From Actinomycetes bacterium (GTDB taxonomy: Bacteria; Actinomycetota; Actinomycetes; Actinomycetales; Cellulomonadaceae), in assembly GCA_021778635.1 (NCBI GenBank), contig JAJYCD010000026.1, positions 1 through 37,509 of the forward strand: a stretch of DNA of 37,509 nt. The letters are read 5' to 3'. Under the pieces are notes generated by a model. The model saw only the letters and a list, made by a program, of their open reading frames with translations. It was not told where the DNA came from and did not search any database. The position numbers and the translations under genes are program-made. This document shows, in pieces, positions 26,501 to 34,928 of the stretch. Position 1 is the first letter of the stretch. Every line of letters begins with the position of its first letter.

Positions 26501-27121
26501 TCAGCCGAGCAGCCAGCCGTTCTCCCGGGCGATCCGCACCGCCTCGGCCCTCGTGCGAGCGCCCGTCTTCCCCATGGCCGCCGACAGGTGGTTCCGCGCC
26601 GTGCCCTCGGACACGAGCGTGGCTCGCGCGATGTCCGCGACCGTGCCGCCGTCCGCCGCCGCACGCAGGACGTCCTGCTCGCGCTCCGTCAGCGGACTCG
26701 CGCCCGTCGCGAGCGACTCGATCGCCAGGGTCGGGTCGACCACGCGCAACCCCGCCGCGACCCGTCGGACGGCGTCGGCGAGCTGCGCCGCCGGGGTGTC
26801 CTTGACGACGAAGCCCGACGCACCCGCCTCGAGCGCACGACGCACGTAGCCCGGACGCCCGAACGTCGTCACCACGAGCACCCGGCACGCCGGCACCGCT
26901 GCCCGGAGTGCTCGCGCGGCCGCGATGCCGTCCAGCCCGGGCATCTCGACGTCGAGCAGGGCGACGTCCGGACGGTGCGCGCGCGCGGCCGCGACGACCT
27001 CGTCGCCGCGGCCCACCTGGGCGACGACCTCCAGGTCCGGCTCGAGCTCGAGCAGCGCGGCGAGGGCACCGCGGACCAGTGCCTGGTCGTCCGCGAGGAG
27101 CAGCCGGATCGTGGCGCTCAC
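26501..27121 (-). CDS. NarL/LuxR-family response regulator
   Basis: Transcription factor partner of the adjacent histidine kinase. The 206-aa protein has a receiver domain (1-120) with acidic pair Asp11-Asp12, phosphoacceptor Asp57 in VALLDVEMPG and a conserved Lys in FVVKDTPAAQLADAV. A LuxR helix-turn-helix follows (SPLTEREQDVLRAAADGGTV, about 142-161; VSEGTARNHLSAAMGKTG). GTG at 27121 overlaps the kinase stop (GTGA, 27118-27121). With the linked ABC-2 exporter it fits the DesR/LiaR-like type that controls membrane-stress or drug-export genes; the target is inferred to be the upstream ABC operon. Confidence 0.95.
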   Translation of the reverse strand: MSATIRLLLADDQALVRGALAALLELEPDLEVVAQVGRGDEVVAAARAHRPDVALLDVEMPGLDGIAAARALRAAVPACRVLVVTTFGRPGYVRRALEAGASGFVVKDTPAAQLADAVRRVAAGLRVVDPTLAIESLATGASPLTEREQDVLRAAADGGTVADIARATLVSEGTARNHLSAAMGKTGARTRAEAVRIARENGWLLG

Positions 27122-28266
27122 CGTGCGGATCCCGGTTCGACGCAGAGCTCGAAGCCCCCGGCTGCCGAACGACCGAGCACGACGCGGGCACCGGCCGCGG
27201 CCGCGCGCTCGCGGAGCCCCACGAGTCCGCTGCCCGTCGCGACCGATCCGTCCGGGCCGACGCCGTCGTCGCTCACCCGCACCTGGGTCGAGGAGAGGGT
27301 GATCGTGCAGGTCCGTGCGGCAGCGTGACGGACGACGTTCGTCGTCCCCTCGCGAACGGTCCACGCGAACAGCTCACGCAAGCCCTCGGGCACCTCGTCG
27401 GCCGCCGACGGCAGGTGAGCCTCGACGCCCGCGGCCTCGAGGGCGACGCGCGCCGACGCGAGCTCGTTCGCGAGGCTCATCTCCCGGAAGCCCGAGACCG
27501 TCGCGCGCACGTCCGCGAGCGCGGCACGCGCGAGCTGCTCCACCTCGGCGACCTCGCGTGCGGCACGGCCGGGGAAGTCGGGGAGCAGCCTTCCGGCGAG
27601 CTCGGCCTTGACCGTGATCACCGTCAGGGAGTGCCCGAGGATGTCGTGCACGTCGCGCGCCATGCGCTCGCGCTCGCGCGCGACGGCCAGGTCGGCGAGC
27701 TCGGTCCGTGCGCGGGCGAGCTCGGCGTTGCGCGCCATCACCTGGGTGACCCCGAACACCGCGACCGAGGCGACCACGACCTGCAGGCCGAGGCTGTCGG
27801 TCGGGACCCACCCCGGGAGCGTGCGCGGGAGCACCTCGCCCGCCGCCACGAGCACCACGACGACCCCGACGGCTTCGCGGACCGGCAGGAAGAACACGCT
27901 CGAGACCGCGATGAACACGAGCCCGGCGAGAGCGTTCTCGCGCGCGGCGAGGCCCATCCCCCCGACGAGCGCGGCCTCGACCGCCAGGACGAGCCAGACC
28001 ACCCACGGTCGCGGCTCGTCTTCCCCACGCAGCCGGCGTACCCGGACCCGGTAGAAGCCGAGCAGGAACACGGCCGCGAAGCCGGCGACGCTGGCCAACG
28101 AGACCGTGCGCGCGACCCCCGGGGCCGCGGACCACGCCGCCGACCACGGGTAGCTCAGGTAGACGAGCCACATCGCGGCGAAGAGGGGCCCGATGTGACG
28201 GTTCCACCGCGTCGGCGCACCGTCGGTTGCGGGTCCGTGCTCCGCGCGGGTGCTCACGGCGTTCAC
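27118..28266 (-). CDS. Sensor histidine kinase (DesK-like, HisKA_3)
   Basis: Membrane sensor that autophosphorylates and passes phosphate to the overlapping response regulator. Of 382 aa: four to six membrane helices in residues about 25-178, a coiled linker, the HisKA_3 phosphoacceptor motif RERMARDVHDILGHSL with His207, and a short HATPase domain with the N-box as EGTTNVVRHA and G-box segments SDDGVGPDG and GSGLVGLRER. No large extracellular sensor domain, so an intramembrane signal is likely. Start GTG at 28266; an internal GTG a few codons later is possible. Confidence 0.94.
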   Translation of the reverse strand: MNAVSTRAEHGPATDGAPTRWNRHIGPLFAAMWLVYLSYPWSAAWSAAPGVARTVSLASVAGFAAVFLLGFYRVRVRRLRGEDEPRPWVVWLVLAVEAALVGGMGLAARENALAGLVFIAVSSVFFLPVREAVGVVVVLVAAGEVLPRTLPGWVPTDSLGLQVVVASVAVFGVTQVMARNAELARARTELADLAVARERERMARDVHDILGHSLTVITVKAELAGRLLPDFPGRAAREVAEVEQLARAALADVRATVSGFREMSLANELASARVALEAAGVEAHLPSAADEVPEGLRELFAWTVREGTTNVVRHAAARTCTITLSSTQVRVSDDGVGPDGSVATGSGLVGLRERAAAAGARVVLGRSAAGGFELCVEPGSAR

Positions 28267-28300
28267 CGTAACGCCCGCACGGAGCCCGGGAGGGCGGACG

Positions 28301-29104
28301 TCACACCCGCGCGGTGTCGTGCCGGAACCGCCACACCGCGCCCGCCCCGAACACGGCGGCCCACAGGACCACGTTGGCGACCGAGGCCAGCGTGACGCCG
28401 TCGCCGACGAGCGGCGCGCGGACGAGCTCGGCGAGCCCGTAGAGCGGGGTCACCTTGCCGATCGTCGCGAAGACGCCGTCACCGAGCGGGACGAACAAGC
28501 CGCCCGCGAACGAGAGGACGGCCAGCACGGGACCGAGGATCTGCATGACGTTCTCGGCCGGGAGCAGGTAGCCCATGAAGAGCCCGAACGCGGCGAACAC
28601 GATCGACCCGAGCCAGGCGACGAGACCGGTCACGATCCACACGCCCAGGTCGGCGTGAGCGCCCTCGGCTAGGCCGACCAGGTAGACGACGACGACCGAC
28701 GCCAGACCCAGCGCCATCGCGACGGCGACCTTGATCGCGACGTAGACCGACGGCCGGAGCGGTGTCAGCCGGAGCTGGCGGCTCCAGCCCTGGGCGCGCT
28801 CGACCGAGACCATCGCCCCCCCGCTCGTCGTCGCGAGCATCGCGCCGTACAACGCCATCGAGATCATCACGTACGCCGTGACGTTGCCGTGGCCCGCGGA
28901 TGTCGTCCGATAGCTCCCGGCGGTGCCGAAGATGAGGAAGAACATCGGCGGCATGACCAGGGTGAAGATCACGGTGCGCCGGTTGCGGAGGAGACGCTTC
29001 AGCTCGATCGCAAGGAACGTGAGGTTCACGCCGCCGCGGCGGCGTGCCCCGGCCTCGGGTGCGGAGACCGCCGAGGCGGTCCCCGTGCGCAGGGTGGTGG
29101 TCAT
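28301..29104 (-). CDS. ABC-2 type transporter permease
   Basis: Membrane subunit of an ABC exporter. The 267-aa protein has a cytoplasmic N-terminus, the ABC-2 first helix (TVIFTLVMPPMFFLIFGTAG, about 44-63) and about five further helices. The ATG at 29104 overlaps the ATPase stop by one base, so the two subunits are coupled. Next to a DesK/DesR-like two-component pair, this arrangement is common for drug, bacteriocin or lipid exporters; the cargo is unknown. Confidence 0.93.
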   Translation of the reverse strand: MTTTLRTGTASAVSAPEAGARRRGGVNLTFLAIELKRLLRNRRTVIFTLVMPPMFFLIFGTAGSYRTTSAGHGNVTAYVMISMALYGAMLATTSGGAMVSVERAQGWSRQLRLTPLRPSVYVAIKVAVAMALGLASVVVVYLVGLAEGAHADLGVWIVTGLVAWLGSIVFAAFGLFMGYLLPAENVMQILGPVLAVLSFAGGLFVPLGDGVFATIGKVTPLYGLAELVRAPLVGDGVTLASVANVVLWAAVFGAGAVWRFRHDTARV

Positions 29105-30090
29105 CAGATGCTCCCGGTGGTCGTCGTGGCGGTCGAGTGCGCGGTCGAGGTCCCGCCCGGCGGTGCACCGACGCGGTCGGAGGTCAGCGCGATGAACGCG
29201 TCCTCGAGGCCGAGGCCGCCGATCTCGAGATCGGCGGCCTCGGTCTCCGTGAGCAGGTACCGGGCTACCGCGTCCGAGTCGCCGGTCTGCAGCAGGACCC
29301 GGTCGCCACGGACCTCGGCGCGGTCGACCCCCGGCACCGCCGCGAGCTGCTCGGGTCGGGCACCGAGCAGCCGGGCCGAGACGACCCGGCCCGCGGCGAG
29401 GTTCTTCACCTGTGCCGACGACCCGTCCGCGACGACGCGCCCGTGCCGGACGAGCACCACCCGGTCCGCGTAGGCGTCCGCCTCCTCGAGGTAGTGCGTC
29501 GCGAAGACGATCGTGCGCCCGCGGGCCGCATCGGCGCGGATCGCGGACCAGAACTCGCGACGACCCTCGACGTCCATCCCCGTCGTCGGCTCGTCCAGGA
29601 TGAGGAGGTCGGGGTCCGGGAGCAGCGCGAGGGCGAACCGCAGGCGTTGCTGCTCACCCCCGGAGCACGAGCCGACGCGCCGGTCGCGGATCGCGGCGAT
29701 CCCGGCGCGCTCGAGCACCTCGTCGACCGGGCGCGAGGTCGAGAACAGCGACGCGGTCAGCAGGACCGTCTCGGCGACCGTGAGGTCCTTCAGGAGGCCG
29801 CCGGTCTGGAGCACCGCCGAGACCTTCCCCGCGGCGATCGCATCCCTCGGGGCGAGGCCGAAGACGCTCACCGTGCCGCTGTCCGGCCGGGCGAACCCGA
29901 GCACGAGGTCGATCGTGGTGGTCTTGCCTGCGCCGTTCGGACCGAGGAAGGCGAGGACCTCGCCGGCCTCGACCTGGAGGTCCAGGCCGTCGACCGCGCG
30001 GACTGCACCGAAGGACTTCGTCAGGCCGCGCAGGTCGATGGCCCGGTCGGTGGTGGTGGATCGGATGGGTGTCGGCACCGTGGTGGTCAT
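29104..30090 (-). CDS. ABC transporter ATP-binding protein (exporter type)
   Basis: ATPase subunit of the ABC-2 exporter. The 328-aa protein (ATG 30090, AGGA eight bases upstream) has Walker A GPNGAGKTT (50-58), Q-loop in AVLQTGG, signature CSGGEQQR (142-149), Walker B LLILDEP (162-168) and H-loop His199. A C-terminal extension of about 100 residues follows, as in CcmA/DrrA-like drug-exporter ATPases. First gene of a four-gene operon with permease, kinase and regulator. Confidence 0.95.
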   Translation of the reverse strand: MTTTVPTPIRSTTTDRAIDLRGLTKSFGAVRAVDGLDLQVEAGEVLAFLGPNGAGKTTTIDLVLGFARPDSGTVSVFGLAPRDAIAAGKVSAVLQTGGLLKDLTVAETVLLTASLFSTSRPVDEVLERAGIAAIRDRRVGSCSGGEQQRLRFALALLPDPDLLILDEPTTGMDVEGRREFWSAIRADAARGRTIVFATHYLEEADAYADRVVLVRHGRVVADGSSAQVKNLAAGRVVSARLLGARPEQLAAVPGVDRAEVRGDRVLLQTGDSDAVARYLLTETEAADLEIGGLGLEDAFIALTSDRVGAPPGGTSTAHSTATTTTGSI

Positions 30091-30107
30091 GTCGTCGATC
30101 CTGTCGA

Positions 30108-30123
30108 TCGCACGACGGTGCGA
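30108..30123. promoter_or_regulatory. Inverted repeat in the ABC operon leader
   Basis: TCGCAC and GTGCGA are exact complements around GACG, 18 bases upstream of the ATPase start codon. It may be a leader hairpin or a protein-binding site; nothing else identifies it. Confidence 0.3.
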
Positions 30124-30149
30124 CACCGGGCAGGCGTCACGAACACGGC

Positions 30150-31418
30150 ATGACAGATGTCACGGCAGAATCTGATCTCATGCGCCTCGGAAGCCGTGCC
30201 ACGTCCGCCTCGACGGTCGTGCTCGCGGCCGTGCTGGTCCCTGTCGGCATCGCCGCCCTGATCGGCATGATCCTGCTCTGGCCGGGAGCACCCAAGGCCG
30301 GTGCTCGCGAGGTCACCGAGGTCGGTGTCACCTACCCGACCGCGGAGGTCACCTCCACGGAGGAGTCGAGCTGCACCGGCACCACCGAGAACCGCCTGCC
30401 CGACGGCACGATCCCCGCCACGGTCCCCTGCCTGCGCGTGCACGCGACCGTGACGAGCGGGCCGGCGGCCGGTCGACCGATCGCCGTCTGGGCCACGGCG
30501 ATGCTGACCGCTCGCGACATCCCGCGGGGCACGTCGATCGTGGTCGAGCACTACCCCGCCTCGGGCCAGGACCCCGAGGTCTGGGCGTGGCACGACTTCG
30601 CCCGCTCGTTCCCGCTCGCGACGCTCGCGCTCGCGTTCGCCGTCGTCACGATCGCCGTCGCGCGCATGCGAGGTCTGCGGGCTCTCGTCGGACTGACGAT
30701 CGCGTTCGCGGTGGTCGGGACGTTCATCCTGCCGGGGCTGCTGGCAGGCGAGGATCCGCTGCTCGTCGGCCTGGTGGGGTCGACGGTGATCATGTACGTG
30801 GTGCTGTACCTGGCGCACGGCTTCTCGCGGCGCACCTCGACCGCCCTCGTCGGGACCGTCACCGGGCTCGCGGTCACGGCGGGCCTCGGGGTGGTGGCCG
30901 CCGCGGCGACCCACGTGACCGGCATCAGCTCGGAGGACACCTACCGGCTCGCGACGATGATCGGCGCCGACGGAGCGGACCAGCTCCGAGGGCTGTTCCT
31001 CTGCGGGGTCGTCCTCGCCGGGCTCGGCGTGCTCAACGACGTCACGATCACCCAGGCGTCGGCCGTCTGGGAGCTGCGGTCCTCGGCGCCGGACACGAGC
31101 CGGCGGGTCCTGTTCTCGCGCGCGATGCGGATCGGCCGGGACCACATCGCGTCGACCGTCTACACCATCGCCTTCGCGTACGCCGGGGCCGCGCTCCCGG
31201 TCCTGCTGCTCGTGCAGGTCTACCGGCTCTCCCTGGTGCAGACGCTGACGAGCGGGCAGTTCGCCGAGGAGATCGTCCGCACACTGGTCGGCTCGATCGG
31301 ACTGGTGCTCGCGATCCCGCTCACGACGGCGATCGCGACGCTCGTGGCGACGTCGGAACCGGTCGACAGGCGCCGTCGGCACCGCATCGCCGAGCCCCTC
31401 TCGCACGTCCACCACTGA
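30150..31418 (+). CDS. YibE/F family multi-pass membrane protein
   Basis: Function unknown; the YibE/F family (Pfam PF07907) has no established activity. The 422-aa protein has one N-terminal helix (about 22-44), a soluble extracytoplasmic domain (about 50-150) with two cysteines (SSCTGTTENR and TVPCLRVHA), and then seven or so helices including ALVGLTIAFAVVGTFILPGL and a conserved GVLNDVTITQASAVWEL segment. ATG at 30150 has no clear Shine-Dalgarno; an in-frame ATG at 30180 is equally possible. It diverges from the ABC/two-component operon across about 60 bases. Confidence 0.85.
   Translation: MTDVTAESDLMRLGSRATSASTVVLAAVLVPVGIAALIGMILLWPGAPKAGAREVTEVGVTYPTAEVTSTEESSCTGTTENRLPDGTIPATVPCLRVHATVTSGPAAGRPIAVWATAMLTARDIPRGTSIVVEHYPASGQDPEVWAWHDFARSFPLATLALAFAVVTIAVARMRGLRALVGLTIAFAVVGTFILPGLLAGEDPLLVGLVGSTVIMYVVLYLAHGFSRRTSTALVGTVTGLAVTAGLGVVAAAATHVTGISSEDTYRLATMIGADGADQLRGLFLCGVVLAGLGVLNDVTITQASAVWELRSSAPDTSRRVLFSRAMRIGRDHIASTVYTIAFAYAGAALPVLLLVQVYRLSLVQTLTSGQFAEEIVRTLVGSIGLVLAIPLTTAIATLVATSEPVDRRRRHRIAEPLSHVHH
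30151..30162. promoter_or_regulatory. TGACA-GA-TGTCA inverted repeat between divergent operons
   Basis: Perfect 5-bp arms around two bases, between the ABC ATPase gene and the YibE/F gene. If YibE/F starts at 30180 it lies wholly in the intergenic region. A NarL-type regulator site is plausible because such regulators bind short inverted repeats, but this is inference. Confidence 0.35.
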
Positions 31419-31477
31419 GGTCGCCCTGCTCCGACCTGCCCGCGTTGCCGCGGGGTGCGAGGCTCGACCGGGTCCCG

Positions 31478-31528
31478 CCATGTGGAGCGGCCCGCGCGAG
31501 ACGCCGAGGCCCCTGCCGCTCCACCTGG
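31478..31528. terminator. Long inverted repeat between convergent YibE/F and glyS genes
   Basis: The 14-base arms at 31478-31491 and 31515-31528 pair with one mismatch (CCATGTGGAGCGGC against GCCGCTCCACCTGG) around a 23-base loop. It lies 15 bases past the glyS stop and 59 past the YibE/F stop, so it could terminate both. There is no T-run. Confidence 0.5.
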
Positions 31529-31543
31529 CCGGAGAGGACGGGC

Positions 31544-32929
31544 TCAGGCGCCGATCAGCCGGGCAGCGAGGTAGCCGGTGACCTGGTCGAGGGCGACGCG
31601 CTCCTGCGACATGTCGTCACGGTGGCGGATCGTGACGGCCTGGTCCTCCAGGGTGTCGAAGTCGACGGTGATGCAGAACGGCGTGCCGATCTCGTCCTGG
31701 CGACGGTAGCGGCGCCCGATCGCCCCGGCGTCGTCGAAGTCCACGTTCCACGCCCGGCGCAGCTCGGCGGCGAGGTCGCGCGCCTTCGGCGAGAGCTGCT
31801 CGTTGCGGGACAGCGGCAGGACCGCGGCCTTCACCGGCGAGAGGCGCGGGTCGAGCTTGAGCACCGTCCGGACGTCGACCCCGCCCTTGGTGTTCGGGGC
31901 CTCGTCCTCCGTGTACGACTCCACCAGGAACGCCATCAGGGATCGGGTCAGTCCGGCGGCCGGCTCGATCACGTACGGGACCCAGCGCTCGTTCTTGGCC
32001 TGGTCGAAGTACGACAGGTCGGCGCCCGAGTGCTCGGAGTGGGTGGTGAGGTCGAAGTCGGTCCGGTTCGCGATGCCCTCGAGCTCGCCCCACTCGCTGC
32101 CCTGGAAGCCGAAGCGGTACTCGATGTCGACCGTCCTCTTCGAGTAGTGCGAGAGCTTCTCCTTCGGGTGCTCGTAGTGCCGCAGGTTCTCGGTGGAGAT
32201 GCCCAGGTCCGTGTACCAGGCGGTCCGGGTGTCGATCCAGTACTGGTGCCAGTCCTCGTCGGTGCCGGGCTCGACGAAGAACTCCATCTCCATCTGTTCG
32301 AACTCGCGCGTCCGGAAGATGAAGTTCCCCGGGGTGATCTCGTTCCGGAACGACTTGCCGATCTGGCCGATGCCGAACGGCGGCTTCTTGCGGCTCGTGG
32401 TGACGACGTTGGCGAAGTTGACGAAGATGCCCTGCGCGGTCTCGGGCCGCAGGTAGTGCAGGCCGGACTCGTCCTCGACCGGGCCGAGGTACGTCTTGAG
32501 CATCATGTTGAAGTCGCGCGGCTCGGTCCACTGCCCGCGCGTCCCGCAGCTGGGGCACGCGATCTCCGCGAGACCGCCCTCGGGGGCGCGCCCCTTCTTC
32601 TCCTCGAACTCCTCGAGCATCTGGTCCTCGCGGAACCGCTTGTGGCAGCTGAGGCACTCGGTCAGCGGGTCGGTGAAGACCCCGACGTGGCCCGAGGCGA
32701 CCCAGACCTGCCGCGGCAGGATCACCGAGGAGTCGAGCCCGACGATGTCCTCGCGACTGGTGACCATGGTGCGCCACCACTGCTTCTTGATGTTCTCCTT
32801 CAGCTCGACCCCGAGCGGTCCGTAGTCCCACGCCGACCGCGTGCCGCCGTAGATCTCCCCCGACGGGAAGACGAAGCCGCGCCGCTTGGCGAGGGAGATG
32901 ACGGAGTCGAGACGAGACGGTGCGGCCAC
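31544..32929 (-). CDS. glyS: Glycyl-tRNA synthetase (class II, homodimeric type)
   Basis: Charges tRNA-Gly with glycine. The 461-aa protein begins with [17 protein letters not shown] and WDYGPLG (about 13-40), has a zinc-binding insert with CLSC and CPSC pairs (near residues 92 and 125), motif 2 SFRNEITP, a glycine-site [10 protein letters not shown], motif 3 [10 protein letters not shown], and the C-terminal anticodon-binding domain from about 370. This is the alpha2 type, not the alpha2beta2 enzyme of E. coli. GTG at 32929 behind AGGAG nine bases upstream. It is divergent from the zinc-uptake operon. Confidence 0.97.
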   Translation of the reverse strand: MAAPSRLDSVISLAKRRGFVFPSGEIYGGTRSAWDYGPLGVELKENIKKQWWRTMVTSREDIVGLDSSVILPRQVWVASGHVGVFTDPLTECLSCHKRFREDQMLEEFEEKKGRAPEGGLAEIACPSCGTRGQWTEPRDFNMMLKTYLGPVEDESGLHYLRPETAQGIFVNFANVVTTSRKKPPFGIGQIGKSFRNEITPGNFIFRTREFEQMEMEFFVEPGTDEDWHQYWIDTRTAWYTDLGISTENLRHYEHPKEKLSHYSKRTVDIEYRFGFQGSEWGELEGIANRTDFDLTTHSEHSGADLSYFDQAKNERWVPYVIEPAAGLTRSLMAFLVESYTEDEAPNTKGGVDVRTVLKLDPRLSPVKAAVLPLSRNEQLSPKARDLAAELRRAWNVDFDDAGAIGRRYRRQDEIGTPFCITVDFDTLEDQAVTIRHRDDMSQERVALDQVTGYLAARLIGA

Positions 32930-32976
32930 GGGTGATCACTCCTGGGTGCGGTGCCCCGCGGCTGGGTGCCGTGGGC

Positions 32977-32988
32977 TGACAGGTCAGG
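32977..32988. promoter_or_regulatory. CTGAC-AG-GTCAG inverted repeat upstream of glyS
   Basis: Perfect 5-bp arms about 48 bases before the glyS start, overlapping the likely leader or promoter region. No known regulator can be assigned from the sequence. Confidence 0.25.
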
Positions 32989-33072
32989 TTACCGGGGTGG
33001 TCGGGCCTCCGGTGGCGCACGGAGACGGGCGCGACGTCGCCGCCGCGTCCCGGCACCCGGCAGAGTGGTGAA

Positions 33073-33101
33073 TGGACGGTGCTAATGAGAACTGCTATCG
33101 T
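33073..33101 (+). promoter_or_regulatory. Predicted znuA promoter
   Basis: TGGACG (33073-33078) and TATCGT (33096-33101), spaced by 17 bases, match housekeeping -35 and -10 elements at four of six positions each. The -10 lies inside the Zur box, as expected for a promoter blocked by bound repressor. Confidence 0.5.
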
Positions 33102-33105
33102 TAGC
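33081..33105. promoter_or_regulatory. Zur box upstream of znuABC
   Basis: A 25-base imperfect palindrome with outer arms GCTAA and TTAGC and inner TGAGAA...TATCG. It resembles the actinobacterial Zur consensus (AATGA-AA...T-TCATT type). Nine of the twelve paired positions are symmetric. It covers the -10 element and lies 57 bases before the znuA start, so zinc-loaded Zur should repress the operon. Confidence 0.75.
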
Positions 33106-33162
33106 GTTCGACGGCGACGGAGCCGCGCCTGCCCGTCCCGACTCCGATCGAAAGGTCCTCCC

Positions 33163-34086
33163 ATGCGACCCGCCTCGCGCGCTGCGGTCTCGGCGCTCGT
33201 CGCCGTGACCGCCCTGATCGCCCTCGGCGCCTGCGCCTCCTCGGGTGGCGGCTCCCCGACCTCGTCGGGGTCGACGTCCGGGAGGATCGCCGTCGTCGCG
33301 TCGACGAACGTGTGGGGCGACCTCGCCCGCAGCGTCGGCGGCAGCACGGTGACGGTCACCTCGATCATCAGCGACCCGAACGCCGATCCGCACTCCTACG
33401 AGGCCAGTGCGCAGACCGAGCTGGCGATCGCGAAGGCGACCCTGGTGATCGAGAACGGCGGCGGGTACGACGACTTCGTCGCCACGATGGTGAAGGCCAG
33501 CGGCACGAAGGCCAGGGTTCTCGACGCCGTCACGATCTCGGGCAAGCAGCCCGTCGCCGGTCAGCTCAACGAGCACGTCTGGTACGACTTCGCCTCCGTC
33601 GACAAGGTCGTCGCAGCGATCGCGGCGGCGCTCACGGCCGCCGACCCGGCCCAGGCCGACCTCTTCTCCGCCAACGCGTCAGCACTGACCGGGCAGGTCG
33701 CCGGACTGCAGCAGCAGCTGGCCGCGGTCAAGGCGGCGCACGCCGGCGCCGGCGTCGCGATCACCGAACCCGTGCCGGTGTACCTGCTCGACGGGGCCGG
33801 TCTCGTGGACAAGACGCCGGCGGCGTTCTCCGCCGCGATCGAGGCACAGAACGACGTGCCGCCCGCCGTCATGCAGTCCACCCTCGCGCTGCTCACCCGG
33901 CACGACGTCGCCGCCCTCGTGTACAACGAGCAGGCCGTCGGACCGCAGACCTCCACGGTGCTCGACGCGGCGACCCGCGCGGGGGTCCCGGTGGTCCCGG
34001 TGACCGAGACCCTGCCGGCCGGCAAGACGTACGTCACGTGGATGGCGTCGAACATCGCCGCTCTCGGATCGGCGCTGGACAAGTGA
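33163..34086 (+). CDS. znuA: Metal ABC transporter substrate-binding lipoprotein (ZnuA-like)
   Basis: Cluster A-I metal-binding protein that captures Zn2+ or Mn2+ outside the membrane. Of 307 aa: lipoprotein signal with lipobox LGAC (Cys24), Ser/Gly linker, then the two-lobed fold. Visible metal ligands are His77 (DPHSYE), His138 (NEHVWYD), and, by position in the fold, Glu202 (ITEPVP) and Glu282 (VTETLP). No His-rich loop is present. The ATG at 33163 is chosen because the signal peptide starts there and AAAGG precedes it; earlier in-frame starts would place the Zur box inside the gene. The Zur box favours zinc, but the predicted H-H-E-E site leaves manganese open. Confidence 0.92.
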   Translation: MRPASRAAVSALVAVTALIALGACASSGGGSPTSSGSTSGRIAVVASTNVWGDLARSVGGSTVTVTSIISDPNADPHSYEASAQTELAIAKATLVIENGGGYDDFVATMVKASGTKARVLDAVTISGKQPVAGQLNEHVWYDFASVDKVVAAIAAALTAADPAQADLFSANASALTGQVAGLQQQLAAVKAAHAGAGVAITEPVPVYLLDGAGLVDKTPAAFSAAIEAQNDVPPAVMQSTLALLTRHDVAALVYNEQAVGPQTSTVLDAATRAGVPVVPVTETLPAGKTYVTWMASNIAALGSALDK

Positions 34087-34928
34087 CCCGGGAGACCGCC
34101 GGCGCCGCGACGCCCCGCACGACCGGGCCGGTGCTCGAGCTCGCCGGCGCCGGCCTCACCTTCGGCGACCGGACCGTGTGGTCCGACGTCGACCTCGCGG
34201 TCCAGACGGGCGAGTTCCTCGCAGTCCTCGGACCGAACGGATCGGGGAAGACCAGCCTCCTCCGCGTCCTGCTCGGCCTCCAGGAGCTCACCAGCGGTCG
34301 CCTGAGCATCCTCGGCGGGCCACCGGGACGCGCGTCCTGCTGCACGATCGGCTACGTGCCGCAGCAGCGGCTCGTCGACCCGATCACCCCGGTGCGCCCG
34401 CGGGACCTCGTACGGATGGGCATCGACGGGCATCGCTGGGGTCTTGCGGGCCTGAGGCACCGACGCGAGACGCGCGAGCGCGTCGACGAGCTGCTCGACG
34501 CCGTCGGCGCCGCCGAGTACGCGGACGTGCCCGTCGGCCTGCTCTCCGGCGGGGAGCAGCAGCGGGTCCGGATCGCGCAGGCGCTCGCCACCGACCCGGC
34601 GGTGCTGCTGTGCGACGAGCCGCTGCTCTCGCTGGACCTCGGTCACCAGCGCCAGGTGGTCGACCTCATCGACGCGCGACGACGCTCGCACGGCACCGCC
34701 GTGGTGTTCGTGACGCATGAGATCAACCCGGTCCTGCCGTACGTCGACCGCGTGCTGTACGTCGCACCGGCCGGACACGCCGTCGGCAGCCCTGATGACG
34801 TCCTGACCTCCGAGACGCTCACGCGTCTGTACGGGACCCCGGTCGACGCGCTGCGCGTGCACGACCGCATCGTGATCGTCGGCGGATCGAACGAGACGCA
34901 CCACCACGTCGAGAGGCTGCCGCGATGA
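34083..34928 (+). CDS. znuC: Metal ABC transporter ATPase (ZnuC-like)
   Basis: Cytoplasmic ATPase of the metal importer. The 281-aa protein has Walker A GPNGSGKT (50-57), Q-loop GYVPQQR (90-96), signature LLSGGEQQR (153-161), Walker B AVLLCDEP (173-180) and H-loop His212. A short His run (NETHHHVERLPR) ends the protein. GTG at 34083 overlaps the znuA stop (GTGA) and its own stop overlaps the znuB start (ATGA), so all three are coupled. Confidence 0.95.
   Translation: MTRETAGAATPRTTGPVLELAGAGLTFGDRTVWSDVDLAVQTGEFLAVLGPNGSGKTSLLRVLLGLQELTSGRLSILGGPPGRASCCTIGYVPQQRLVDPITPVRPRDLVRMGIDGHRWGLAGLRHRRETRERVDELLDAVGAAEYADVPVGLLSGGEQQRVRIAQALATDPAVLLCDEPLLSLDLGHQRQVVDLIDARRRSHGTAVVFVTHEINPVLPYVDRVLYVAPAGHAVGSPDDVLTSETLTRLYGTPVDALRVHDRIVIVGGSNETHHHVERLPR

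Noticed and set aside
26385..27191. An upstream extension of dusB to 664 aa
   Set aside because: The added part shadows the response regulator; the conserved DusB start and a Shine-Dalgarno place the start at 26384.
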